Assembly: GCA_018873245.2 (NCBI GenBank)
Contig: JAEMBT020000005.1
Span: 12,322,001 to 12,386,000, forward strand
Length of the DNA stretch: 64,000 nt
Reading direction: 5' to 3'
From: Archegozetes longisetosus
Taxonomy: Eukaryota > Arthropoda > Arachnida > Sarcoptiformes > Trhypochthoniidae
Shown here: positions 51,901 to 64,000 of the stretch, piece by piece
How positions within the stretch are numbered: position 1 is the stretch's first letter
Layout: each line of letters begins with the position of its first letter
Program-made: the position numbers and the translations under genes
Notes under the pieces: generated by a model
Databases searched by the model: none
What the model saw: the letters and a program-made list of their open reading frames with translations, nothing else
What the model was told of the DNA's origin: nothing

Positions 51901-54900
51901 CTCTTAATCTTTGGTCTTTCTTGTTTTAAAATGATTTGACTGAGCGCTATCCTCTCGTTCTTTTAGTACACGTTTTTGGTTATTCTGAGCCATTGAGTTA
52001 ATGATAGATACGAGAAAGTAAGCGATCATTAATATAACAATCCATTCGAAAATCATTGAGAGCCATGACTGTTTCTAAAAAATAGATTATTTTCAAAAAT
52101 CAATTAATAAATCATTAAGCCAATTGACTAGAATTCAAATACTTTAATAGGTGCGTCAGATCCTCGATGAAGGCTTTTCTTCTGTTGGACTAAAAATTCT
52201 CTTAACGGCTGGTGAAGGTGTTCACCGATATATGGAATATTCCTATTAATAAAAATTTTCATAAATTTTTATAAACTAATTGATATTTTGTCTAAATCTT
52301 AGTTTACTGAAATCTCAGTGTTTATTGTGTATTAAAGTAAGAAATAACCATTGCTGAGAACGGCCCTCGAGCTAAAGTCTTATAAAGATACCAAAATCTT
52401 ATAGTATTCCTACCCAAATCTTTAAATTAAAATCATTATTAAAAGTGTGCTAACTCTTATTAATTATTACTTTAACTTAACTAAAAAGCAGGTAAGATTT
52501 GCAATATTTAACAGTGAAGTCTAGATGATATTGATTGAGCGCTCACTTATTATAAATTGCTATTGATAAAAATAAACTTCTAGTAACGGACTAAAAAGAG
52601 TTTGATATCCTCATAGAATGGCTAAAACCCGAAGTGATGATTTCAGCTAAAGAACAATTCACAGGTAAAATAGGATTCGGATTTCAATAACTGAATGAGT
52701 ACCTGCTCGAATCGACAAACAGATCGACATAATTCTCATTGAAGGCTACGATTACAAACAGCTTTTGAATATGCATTTTAACGATAGCCTTTCCAATAAG
52801 AGTGGCGCCAAAAAAGGTCCAAAATGGGACTAATGAATAGCCGCAAGTGATTCCCGCGAGATCAAAGAGTGGATTCGGGATCGAAGCGCAGGCAAGAATT
52901 CCAAAGAACCCAACTTTAGTCACTAAACGAATCATATTCGCTTTGAATCGTTTGGCAATTGACTTTTCTTGAACTACATTTGTTGTACTACTAGTTGTTG
53001 TGCCTGTTATTTCTTGAGCTAGTTGGGGATCAATATCTTCTTCTTCTTCGCCCGCAAGTCGGTGAGCGCGGGCGACGAAATAAGGTGGCAGTTCCCCTAA
53101 TGCAGTTCCCGCGCCCCACATAAAGGCCTCGAGGCGCACTTTCGACATAATTGACCAAACATTTACTGCATTTGATGATTGATCCAATGTAGATTCGGGA
53201 CAACGATTCTAGAGTTCAGATGTGATAGAAATTGATTTCAAATGTTTATCATTTGACTAATAATTATGAAATTATATTTCAATTCATCAATATTTTAACT
53301 TAAAAGAATTTTTGCATAATTTTGTTTCAAGAGTTATCCCAACAATTTTAGACAATTTGCGAAAAGTCTTATTAATTAGTGAATGTCTGTAAGTTTATAT
53401 GAGTTTTTCAAGTTCAGATATTTTTCTAGTTTTCAATGTTTTTTAAATTTAATTTAGAGGTTAGAAATATCTTTTTTACATAGCTCGTAAAAAGTAAATA
53501 GTTTGCAATAAATCTAATAAATTAATAATTTATTAGCTATATATGAATTTTGAGAAAGAAGCTAAGTTTTTCTATTCACTAGTTTAATGAGTAATAAGAG
53601 ACTATTTTGATTGACAGATATTTTTGGCATTTGGCAATGTGACGAGATAAAAAAGATTGATAAAACATTCGAGGCAAATCAGGTGATTTATTACGTATTC
53701 AAATACATACTCATCAGGATATGGTGGCGATGGAAAGTCTAGCGAATCGCATTCGTAAGCAGCCAATGTTACAGATGCTATGTGTGGGCCCTATAAATAA
53801 ATTTTAACAGCAATTAAAATACCAAAAGGCCTCCAAACAATGTGATACTAGTAGCACTAAAAATAGTTTATTTCATAAGAAAGGCAATTAATCATTACTT
53901 CCTAGGTTGACAATAAGTTTGAAAAGCAAAGTGTGGGCTTTGATTAAATGATCAATTAATATACTTATGGCTTTGATTACTTACTAAGTATAATAAGAAT
54001 GTGTGTAAACCCGTGCCGAGTCCTACTGATGATAGTATTCCGAGTCCACACCAATAAAGACACCATAATAATTGTTTTCTTAATACTGTTAGAAATTGTT
54101 GATGTGGTCCATCAATATTTGATAAACCAGTTAATAGTAATAATAATATTGTTACTGTAAGACAGGTGCGAGTATGGCATAAAGTCCTAAAATTTGTTCA
54201 AATAAAACATTAATTGATTTAATACAAAATTCGTCAGATGCAAGTTGTTTAAGAGTAATATTTTAGAGGAACGCATCAACTTTTAGATAATTCAGAATAT
54301 CTCTACTACTGATTAAAAAAAAATTTTTATTTGATAAATGAAGACTTTGATAAGATTTAGAAAGTTAGGAAAACAATTTTTCGTAATTGAAAGCCAGTAA
54401 TGACTGTCTTATCAATTGCTTATTACAGTGTTGATCGTAAAAATAATTGGATTTTTGATAAATATGAAAATATAAAGCACTATTAACATATTTATTACTA
54501 ACCATTTCGTAAATCTGATTACTAGATGAATCAATTCATGGGTAGCGTAATATAATGTCTGAACTGGTCGTCTCCACAATACGAGAGAAGATATGTAGGC
54601 CTTTGAATGCATTTAAAAAATGTTTCAATTTATAAGGAAATAAATTATGTAAAGTTAAAGCATTAGAACAACAACAAATTCATTTATGAGGAAAAAATGA
54701 GGTAATTAAATACGAAATATCACGATATTGGAGAAAGATGGGTTCAAATTGAAGCCATAACTAATATTAGAATTTATAGATTTGTAATGAAAGTAAAAGT
54801 TACTTAAACAAAGTGTGATGTTATACAAACAATCGATATGAAGTTTTGGTTTCAATGTAATTTTGACACAAGTTTGCGTGAATACACAACCTATATACTT

Positions 54901-57900
54901 CTCTATTTTATGCTATTTCACTTATGATTGACCGAGAATATTACTCCTCAATGGCAATATGGATTTAAAACTTTACAACTTTTATATTTCGTCAGACTTT
55001 AGGTAGTTATATTATGATTGTTAAGCAATCGATAAATTGTTGCATAACTCTATTATCTATAAAAAGTTAATCATTATGAAAAATAAATTATATGCTTCAA
55101 GTAATAGGAGCTAAATAGTAGATATCGATATTTGACTCAATTATTGATTAGTCTTGATATGTATAGTTTATGTTTTATCTGTTAGTGATTAATCAACTAA
55201 TGAATAACATCATTGTTTTAAGAACTTAATGTAAAAACACAAATCTAAAGTTGAAACGTTTTTCAAAATAATTGATTCAACTTCGAATTATATATAGCGA
55301 ATATAGTACTGCAAAACAACAGAGGATCTGTTTCAGCTCAAGTTCAAACTGAACAATATTTTTTAGTATTAGGCGGTCATACTAAACATGAAAAATTGAG
55401 TTTCAATTACTATGAAATTTTCATTTTCAATTGAAGCATTACATTAACTTTTGTTTATTAACTGAACTAGAACTAACCAGTAAGCACTCCTAACGTTCAA
55501 AGCGTAGATATCTTAAGTTCAACAGTTTTTCAACTGAATATACGAACAAATCATATGATTTTGGTTTTCAGTCATATGCATCTCTTTCGTCAAATTGACT
55601 TATCTTTCTGTTTAGGCCCAACTTTTCTTTGTAGGTTCTCTGACCAAAATTGGGCGCCACGCCGAAAACTTAATTCAGTAGTTACACATAACTCAAATCA
55701 TTAGTAAAACTATAGATCTTTCAGTTGATTAACTAAGAAAAATTGACATTTAACGTATCAATAACTACAAAATAGTACCAAAAAGTATTCAAATTTTCAA
55801 CTAATTTAATACCATTTTACACAAGAAAATAACGAATAAAAAATTGAGTAACGCTAAATAAAAAACGTTTAAAATGTTAAAATTAATAATGAACCAAAAC
55901 TCACTTCATGATCAGCTTTTGTCGGTTTGTTCTTCTTATTATGATCTAAAGAATCACAAAAACCATTCGTCATATCTTTACTAGTATTTAAGCCATTATT
56001 CAAATCGGTCTTTTTTGCGGCAATTTTCTCATCTGTTTCTAAGTCGTTAGACTCCGTCCTTTTGGCTACTTTTTTGCCACTTCTTAATCGTATGACTTTT
56101 GAGTCGCTCATCGTTTTGATTTAACTACTAATTGCAATACAAATTGTTTTATAAATTAACTATGTTTATGTTTAAAACAGTATAAATTATTTGATAAAAT
56201 GAAAGCATTAGTCACTTATCGGTGACGTTGTGTTCAGTCGAATGACAACAAATTTTTAAGAGTCGTTCATTAAATACGTTACTGAGGCCTCGAACACGTT
56301 AGAACAAAACAAAAAACGTATGACCTATCGCGAGAGTATCCTATTGAGATCGTATGTGAAACACGCATAGCACTCCAGTTTGAGGTAGCGTGCTTTATAA
56401 TTGTCTTTTATTTGCCTCAACGCATCAGTACAATTTCTATCAGCTAATTGTTCTTATCATTTCAGACGTCCATAACTAGATATAACTTTTGAATCATTTA
56501 TTAAATTGCAACAACACTTTTGGCTAAGCTTTATTCAATGGCTAAAATCACTATCAAAAGTTGAAAATTTGATTATTAAACCAAAATCTTGATTAATTAA
56601 TTATTTAATCGAAAGCATTTAATCAACCCTAAAATAGTGTCAAAAAGTTCAACATGGACTGAGTACAATTTCCGCCCTCTTTTGACCTAATTGTTAAACA
56701 CAGTTTACTATTGAAAACATGAATAACACGTGCCTTGAGTAGATTTTAGGTTGAAAACTTCGAACCACAATTAGATTAAATGATAATTCGATTAAAAAAT
56801 GAGTAAATATAATGAAAATCAGAAACAAAATCTAATAAACTATTGCAAAAACAATTCAATAAAGTTGTGCCCAAAATGTTTGTTAAGATTTTTTGACCAC
56901 AAGAACTTCGATAGCTATAAAAGTGATGATATTTTGATCAAAAGGACAATTACCAATCAATTGAATGAAGACTTAAAGCCAATAATTGAAGACTTGATAC
57001 AAGATAATTGCTATTCATGTCTGGATTTATTAACAGATAATTATGTAAACGAAGTAATAAACCAACTAATGGATTATCTAAAGTCCGATAAAAGTCAGCA
57101 TAAGTTCAATAGTTTTCAATTACAGGTTTCGATACCTGTTTCGATAACTTTAAGGAATGAGTTATTGGTAAATAAATTCAAAAACAATTTGAAATTAATT
57201 ATTAATGGTGATTTTAATGAAAAACCGATCGATTATTCGCTGATTTTTTCCGTAAAAGACATTTTTCGAGTCATTTTAGCGAACCGTTTAGAGAAACAGT
57301 TGTCCAAACCTTTTGACAGCAATTCATCGTTTAGTTTATGTCTTGACTTCACTCATGAAGAGTCGAGTCAAGAATGTCAGCAATTTTATGAATTAAGTCC
57401 GCAAACATTTTTCCCGAAGAAATGCAGAAAATCGATGACTAAATCGTTTTTGAATCGATCATCAATTCTAAGAGCTTTAGAAGTAATTGATTCTCAAGTA
57501 TTAAGTGATTGGACTTTAAACGAGAGTAAAATTAAGTGTAAATTAGAAACAATTCAATTAAATCATAACCCAATATATATCGCCGGAAGATATTTGAAAT
57601 TTAGTCGAACTCTGTCTCAGACGCCATGGATTTTAGAGGGAGAGAGACTTATGGATAGTTCGGTACAGGATATAATTTGCGATCAAGTCAAGAAATTTAT
57701 CACTTGTGATGATATGAAATTTAGCTCTTCTGGTCGTGAAGACGTTGACGTCCGAATGTTAGGCCGCGGCCGGCCTTTTATACTTGAGGTTCTAAACCCG
57801 AGGAATATTGATATCAAACCGAAAGAATTCTTGAGAATGAGATCTGCCATCAATGAGTCACAAAATGATGTCGCGGTTAGAGATTTACAGATTGTCAGCA

Positions 57901-60900
57901 AAAACAATTTGTTAATTGATCTAAAACAGGGTGAATCAGAAAAGACTAAGACTTATCAGGCCTTGTGTTGTATTACTAGACCGTTAACTGATTCTGATAT
58001 TGAAACGTTAGCCAAGATCAATGATTTAGTTATCGAGCAGAAGACACCGATTCGTGTTTTACACAGAAGAACACTATCTGTTAGGCGGAAACATATTTAT
58101 AAGCTATGGGCCGAAAGAGTGGATAAGAATGAAGTTTGCGATCAGTTTAAGGATAGTATTGATCGCATATTTAAATTGAATTTGATAACAGAGGCCGGAA
58201 CTTATATCAAAGAATTTGTTCACTCGGATTTTGGCCGAACTGAACCTCATTTGGCTTCGATTTTAGGCAATTGTAGGGCGGATATCCTACAACTTGACGT
58301 TATGGTATGTTCAGAGCTTTGTCCTTAGTTTTCACAAAATGATAACTAATTTTTCGTTTTGTTTTTTGGGTGATCATTAGGAAATTAATATCGATTGGCC
58401 TCCAGTTATCAATGAAGAAGAAAATGATATAGAAGAAGATTAATTTATTGTTATAAAACTTATTTTCGTATTAAATAAATTCTCTTTTGTAAAGTTAGTT
58501 TCAGACGTTTTTCTTTTTGTGTAAATTTTATTAAACCCTATTCCGATTTATAAACTAGAATTACTAATAAGAGAAGTTCGATTTTCTGTGTTTACTCGTT
58601 TCTATAGTTGTGTAGATATTTTAGTTGATGTTTTCCTGGAGAAAATCAATTTTTTATTTGTATTTTTTCCTATTTCCGATCGATATACGGGTGTTGTGGT
58701 AATGCGATTGAAAACATTTGAATTTTGTGCTAAACTTTTGCAGAGAAAGTAGCATTATGCGCATGCGTCCTATAGCGACATTTACAATGGACCAAAAAAA
58801 TTTGATACACTGAACACTAATTAAAAATAATTTTAATAAAAACGATCTAATAAGTGGCAAGAAATACCATTGACTGATATAAATATTTGACAAGATAAAA
58901 TAAATCATCGAATTGAATAATTTGTTCGAGGTATCTTTAAAGAGTAGATAATCAGGTGATGAGTCATTATAACGGGCGCTATACTGTATGAAAATATCGC
59001 TTTGAATCTAATCTATAAAAAGCGTAATAATAATAATAACACAATAAAACCTCACATTTTCGCGAAAACGTTATTTGAAACGAAGTCAATAAAAATTGAT
59101 TAGTAATTAATAATAAGAAATTGAACCAATTCATTAAAAAGCAAATAGTTAATAAATAAATAATCTTTAATTCATGTCATCCTCTCATCGAAACGATTGT
59201 CGCATTTATGTCGGGAATTTGCCGCCAGATATCCGGACAAAAGACATCGAAGACTTGTTCTACAAGTTCGGGAAGATATCGTTCATCGACTTGAAGAACA
59301 GAAGAGGCCCTCCTTTTGCTTTTGTCGAATTCGAAGACGCCAGGTTTGGATCGAAACATTTGCTGAATATTTAGATATCTAAAAATTTACAAATGGCCTT
59401 GAAGTCAATCCAACATTAGTTTTATTACTGTCTATGGTTTTCTAATTGTTTTACGATTATTTTATGCTTGCTTTTATACTTTGTTGTCTTTAGAGATGCT
59501 GAAGACGCAGTTCATTCCCGAGACGGTTATGACTACGACGGGTATAAATTAAGAGTCGAGTTCCCGAGAGGTAAAGAGAGAGGTCCAGGTGGAGCATTCA
59601 CTTCTGGGGGTCGTAGTACTAGTGGGGGATCGAGCCGAGATGGTGGTAGTAGAGGTAGAGGACCTCCAGCCCGTAGGTCTCAATATCGAGTCACTGTTTC
59701 AGGTATGCTATTATTTTGTCTTTAAATATTCGTTTATTTTAACGATTTTTTTATCGGGTGTTTTAAAGGTTTGCCACCAACTGGTTCGTGGCAGGATTTG
59801 AAGGATCACATGAGAGAAGCTGGAGATGTCTGTTATGCAGATGTCTTCAAGGATGGAAGTGGCGTCGTCGAGTTCTTGAGATATGAAGACATGAAATATG
59901 CGGTCAAAAAGTTAGACGACTCGCGATTCAGATCTCATGAAGTAATCAATCGTTTCTTTTCAAAATAAGCAGCAATTTCGATTATTTTTGCCTAAATTTC
60001 ATTCTATTCAACAGTTATATGATTGGTTTTTCAATAGTTTTCAGTCATTTCCCCTTAGATTTCAAGCTTTTTCTAAGCCTTATCAAAAATTTTTGATCGA
60101 TTTTTCCAAAACATTTCTTTTCAGTCTCATAAGTGATTTTCTATCAATTTTTAGTCACTATATCTAAACTAATTTAGATTATCAATGAATTTCTAATTAA
60201 TTGTCAATCGTTTTATAATTTAAGGGTGAAGTGGCATATATTCGAGTCCGTGAGGACTACGGCGGCAGTAGTGGCGGTCGTTCGCGCTCTCGATCGCGTT
60301 CTTATTCGCCGCCACGACGAACCCGCGGTTCACCGACCTATAGTCCGGCGCGAAATCATTCCCGATCTCCGTCTCGTTCGCGTTCGAGATCTCGATCACG
60401 TTCACGATCGCGATCGCTATCAAAATAAACCTCAAGTTCATTCAATGATCCGCTTTTTATGTCGCAAAAACTAACAAATTGGAAACAAAAAGAAGAAAAG
60501 GAGAGAAAAGTTGTTTTTGATGTCTCACAGTCTTAACGATCGGTATTTACGCCAAAAGCAATAAAAATATACATAACAAAAAAAATTCAGATAGTCTTAA
60601 AAGAAAAAGTTTTATCTTTAATTTTCTGCTATTGTTTTTTCAAGTCTTTATTTTCTAAACAAGTATTGAACTTTTTTATTTTATCGCATTTTTTCTTTTT
60701 TCTTCATCCACTTATATATGACATAAAACTTAAGAATATATATATTTCTAGATATATATATTGTATTTATACACATTTTGAGAAACCCATTGATATTTGT
60801 CTGTAAGATCGATAACTAATTAACCCTTTTTTCTCTTATTATTTTTTCTCTTTATCTCTTTCAAATATGACATTCAATTCATACAAAAAAGTAATCTTCG

Positions 60901-63900
60901 GATAACATAAAAAACTTTAAATATTTATCGGATGTGCGGATGTGTTGTAAAAGTACCAAATTTAATGCTTTTCTAAACAATTTAAACAAAACAAATAAGG
61001 ATCAAGTTTTTGAAATGACTTATCAATTACTTCAAGGACCGGATCCACACATTTGTCACCAAAATTGAACAGAAAAAACAGTGAATTTTCAATAATTAAT
61101 AAGAAATAAATACTTTGTGTGCTTTTGACAAAACCTCAAGAGGAGAGAAAAAGTGCTTTTTTATGGATTAGAGGATATGATGCGATGCATGCCTTCAGCG
61201 GATAAGAGGATATCAATAGATGTTAATTAAAGAGGATATTAAGGACTGGTTAGGAATGCGCTGAAGCGGAGCCAAAGATGACCCCAACTTGAGGAGAGCT
61301 TTGGTTCAATTCAAACCAATTTCTATGCATTTAGTGCTTTAAGGATTAGTTACCAATTATTAAGAGATGTGACCAATCATTAGGATTTCACATACAATAG
61401 GATTTGATGCAAAACAATTCCAAATTAGGATTTGCTATAATTAAGGATTCATTGCTTCAGGAATTGATGCTTTAAGGAAACCAATGCCGCGAAGTCTTAA
61501 AATTTCTTATAAACTTGTATAAAGTGCCGACAATCCCATACATTGCTTAAGGATGTTATCGCGAAGTCTAGTTATGCTTTTTCAAATAGGATTCATTTCA
61601 GCTGTCATTTCAGTGCGTATATCATGCAATTTATAATATTGAATTCAATAGGATTTTCATATTTTCTTTGACAACTAATTAAAGGTAAGTTTTATTCATC
61701 GATAGAGTACAATTCATCAATTCAAACAAGATTGAATTTTGTACTGCTTTTAAAGGTAAAAATTTTAAAAGTATATTATAATTGAATTCATTTTTACTTA
61801 ATTCCATATTTAGTATTTGGAATTTTTGTAAAATTTAAACTTTTCTTTAAAGAAGTCATTAAAATGATTGCAACTGATACTTAAATGAATCTGTATTCAT
61901 TTTATTATCGGATTTATAAACTTTTTTGCATGAATTTTTCCCTATTTTCCTTAATTTGCATCAGTTTTTCAACGCAATGAGAAGCTTAAAAAGCTAAAAA
62001 TTGTTAGTTTACTCAGGACTAAGTTGATTCTAATGTTAGACAAATAGAGTGTATTCTACTATCAAATTACATGACATCTGCTAACTATTGGCTAATAATC
62101 ATTCAGTTACTAGTAGTGTGTTTTAAGTAGAATTTTTGTCAATAAGAGGTAAGTCTTATCAAGAAGGATTATTTAGAAATGATTAAATAATTATAAATCA
62201 ATTGAAAGACTAGATTTCAAAATATGAAAAATTGTCGTTATCTCTAATTGGGTAGTAATGACAAAACTTATAAACAAAAACATCTCAACATTAGTACTAA
62301 TCATAGCAACAAACCAAATCTTAGTATCTTCACTGTACGTACCGTTACTTTCTCCTCCAAAGACTGGAGAACAAGGCGGACAACTTATTTCAACTAATCG
62401 TAAAAGTGATAATGGACTAGATTGTGAACCATCAGACAGGCAGAGAAAGCCGACTCTTGCCATAGAATTAAGTAAATCAAGTAAAAAACTTCCCCCTTGC
62501 CCACCACCACAAAGCATACCATTTATTGACAAAAAGGCTGTTAAGAACTTAACTGTTATGGCAGGAAAGACTATAAGTGTTGATCTGCCATATGGTGGAT
62601 ATCCTGAACCTAGTATTGAATTTTATAGATTTGATAAAAGAGTTTATGAAACCGGCCGGATTAAGCCGTTCAAGAAGTTGGTGATAGCAAATGCATCGCG
62701 TACTGCAGATCAAGGAATTTATACCATGATTGCGACCAATATTGAAGGTATCCATCAAAAATAGATTTTTAAAAATTATCAAACCATGATCACAATTGTA
62801 GCCACCAAGAGGCCCAGGAAGCTATAGCCCTCGCCCAATGATTTTTTCAAAATTGAAGTGTCGGTCTATAGTGAAAAAATATTAAAAAAATTGAAACAAA
62901 ATTTATCTAATGCATAAGTTGGTTGTTTACTGTTAAACATTATTGAAAAGTTTGATAACAAATTAGAATATTTTAGTGTGAGCTAGCGTTTGCCTCATCA
63001 AACGTAAGCATTTCGCTTCAGACTTTGGTTCTCCCTCAGACCAGAAGTCTTGGCAACTCAACAGAAGTTGACAGAACTTTAGTTTAAAAGTTTTAAAAAG
63101 ATGTCTAAATTTTAGTTTTAGTCTCATTTAAGGATTCACTTTACAATAAAAGTTTATTAGATGTAACAAATTATTATTTAAGGAGGTGATAGCGCTGTAT
63201 TTACTATCGAAGTAGTGGACAAACCCTCACCACCGATTGGACCTCTGACTGCCAATTCAGTCACACCAAATAGTGTAACTTTGAGTTGGTTGCCACCTGA
63301 AGACATAGCTGGTTCAAAAATAATATCATATTCTGTTGAAAAACTACAAGACAATACCTGGATTAGTGTTTTGAATACAAGCAGAACAACAAAAGTAGTC
63401 CAAAATCTGAATTCAGGACAAACTTATAAGTTTAGAGTTAGAGCTGTCAACGAATATGGAGTTTCTGAACCTTTAGTTATGAACAATAGTATTATAGCCA
63501 GAGGTATACCTTCTAAGCCTGAGAAGGTTGAAGTTGTTGATCATAGAGGTTTAGTTATGTTGCAATGGATGCCACCGAAGAAGGATAATGGAGATCGAGT
63601 TTGTGGTTATTTGGTTGAGCAAAGACAGTCACCTAATGGTGATTGGCTTAATCTGACCAAAAATAGTGGGCAACTCAATGCGATTGTTAAGGATCTGAAA
63701 GTTGGAAAAGTTTATGAGTTCAGGGTATCGGCCATGAATAATGTCGGAAAAGGAGATCCTTCAAAGGTATTGACTATTAATACATTTTTCAGAATATTTT
63801 TATCCAAATTGTGTTTAATAATGAAATTATGTTTAAAAAATCTTGATGAAGGGATTTTTTTCTTCGAAAGCCTATCAATTTGATATACAGTTAAACCCAA

Positions 63901-64000
63901 AAGTTGTGTACATTTTTACTTAAAATATATACTTCATTGCATAGCAAAGATCTTTAGAAAGTTATACTCATCAAAATTATACTATCATTCATAAAGATAA

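Overview
Eukaryotic nuclear DNA, strongly A+T-rich, with GT-AG introns mostly of about 60-300 bases. Protein content points to an arthropod: a Dorsal-type Rel protein, a titin/twitchin-like Ig-FN3 gene, SRSF1, PUS10, VMP1 and DRAP1 of animal type, and small secreted low-complexity proteins. Compact introns and A+T-richness would suit a mite or another small-genome arthropod, but nothing here fixes the species.

Layout. Positions 1-17,300 are a gene-poor tract with microsatellites, small tandem duplications, decayed transposon-like segments and one possible 58-residue peptide. From 17.3 to 23.5 kb three minus-strand genes encode small secreted proteins rich in Asn, Gly, Ser, Thr or Tyr. Between the first two lie two adjacent foldback elements. 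At 27.2-27.5 kb there is a second, damaged copy of the promoter and signal-peptide exon of the third gene. From 27.7 to 33.6 kb two divergently oriented genes encode four-helix membrane proteins of about 170 residues. They share an NYWP motif and last-exon structure and are probably old paralogs. A two-helix membrane protein gene follows at 37.0-38.0 kb on the minus strand.

The right third is gene-dense. It holds a Dorsal/Rel gene (+, four coding exons) convergent with DRAP1 (-), then a short secreted peptide gene (+) convergent with VMP1 (-). VMP1 shares a 687-base intergenic region head-to-head with PUS10 (+). SRSF1 (+) follows, and the 5' part of an Ig/FN3 protein gene (+) runs off the right edge. 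Exon joins were worked out by reading frame, splice consensus and similarity to known families recalled from memory, and none has transcript support here.

The conserved genes are housekeeping functions (transcription repression, RNA modification, splicing, ER lipid scrambling/autophagy) plus an immune/patterning transcription factor. No operon-like logic links them. The least ordinary material is the secreted-protein cluster with its duplicated promoter/signal exon, the paired foldback elements, the two NYWP membrane proteins, and an AGGA-studded noncoding stretch downstream of SRSF1.
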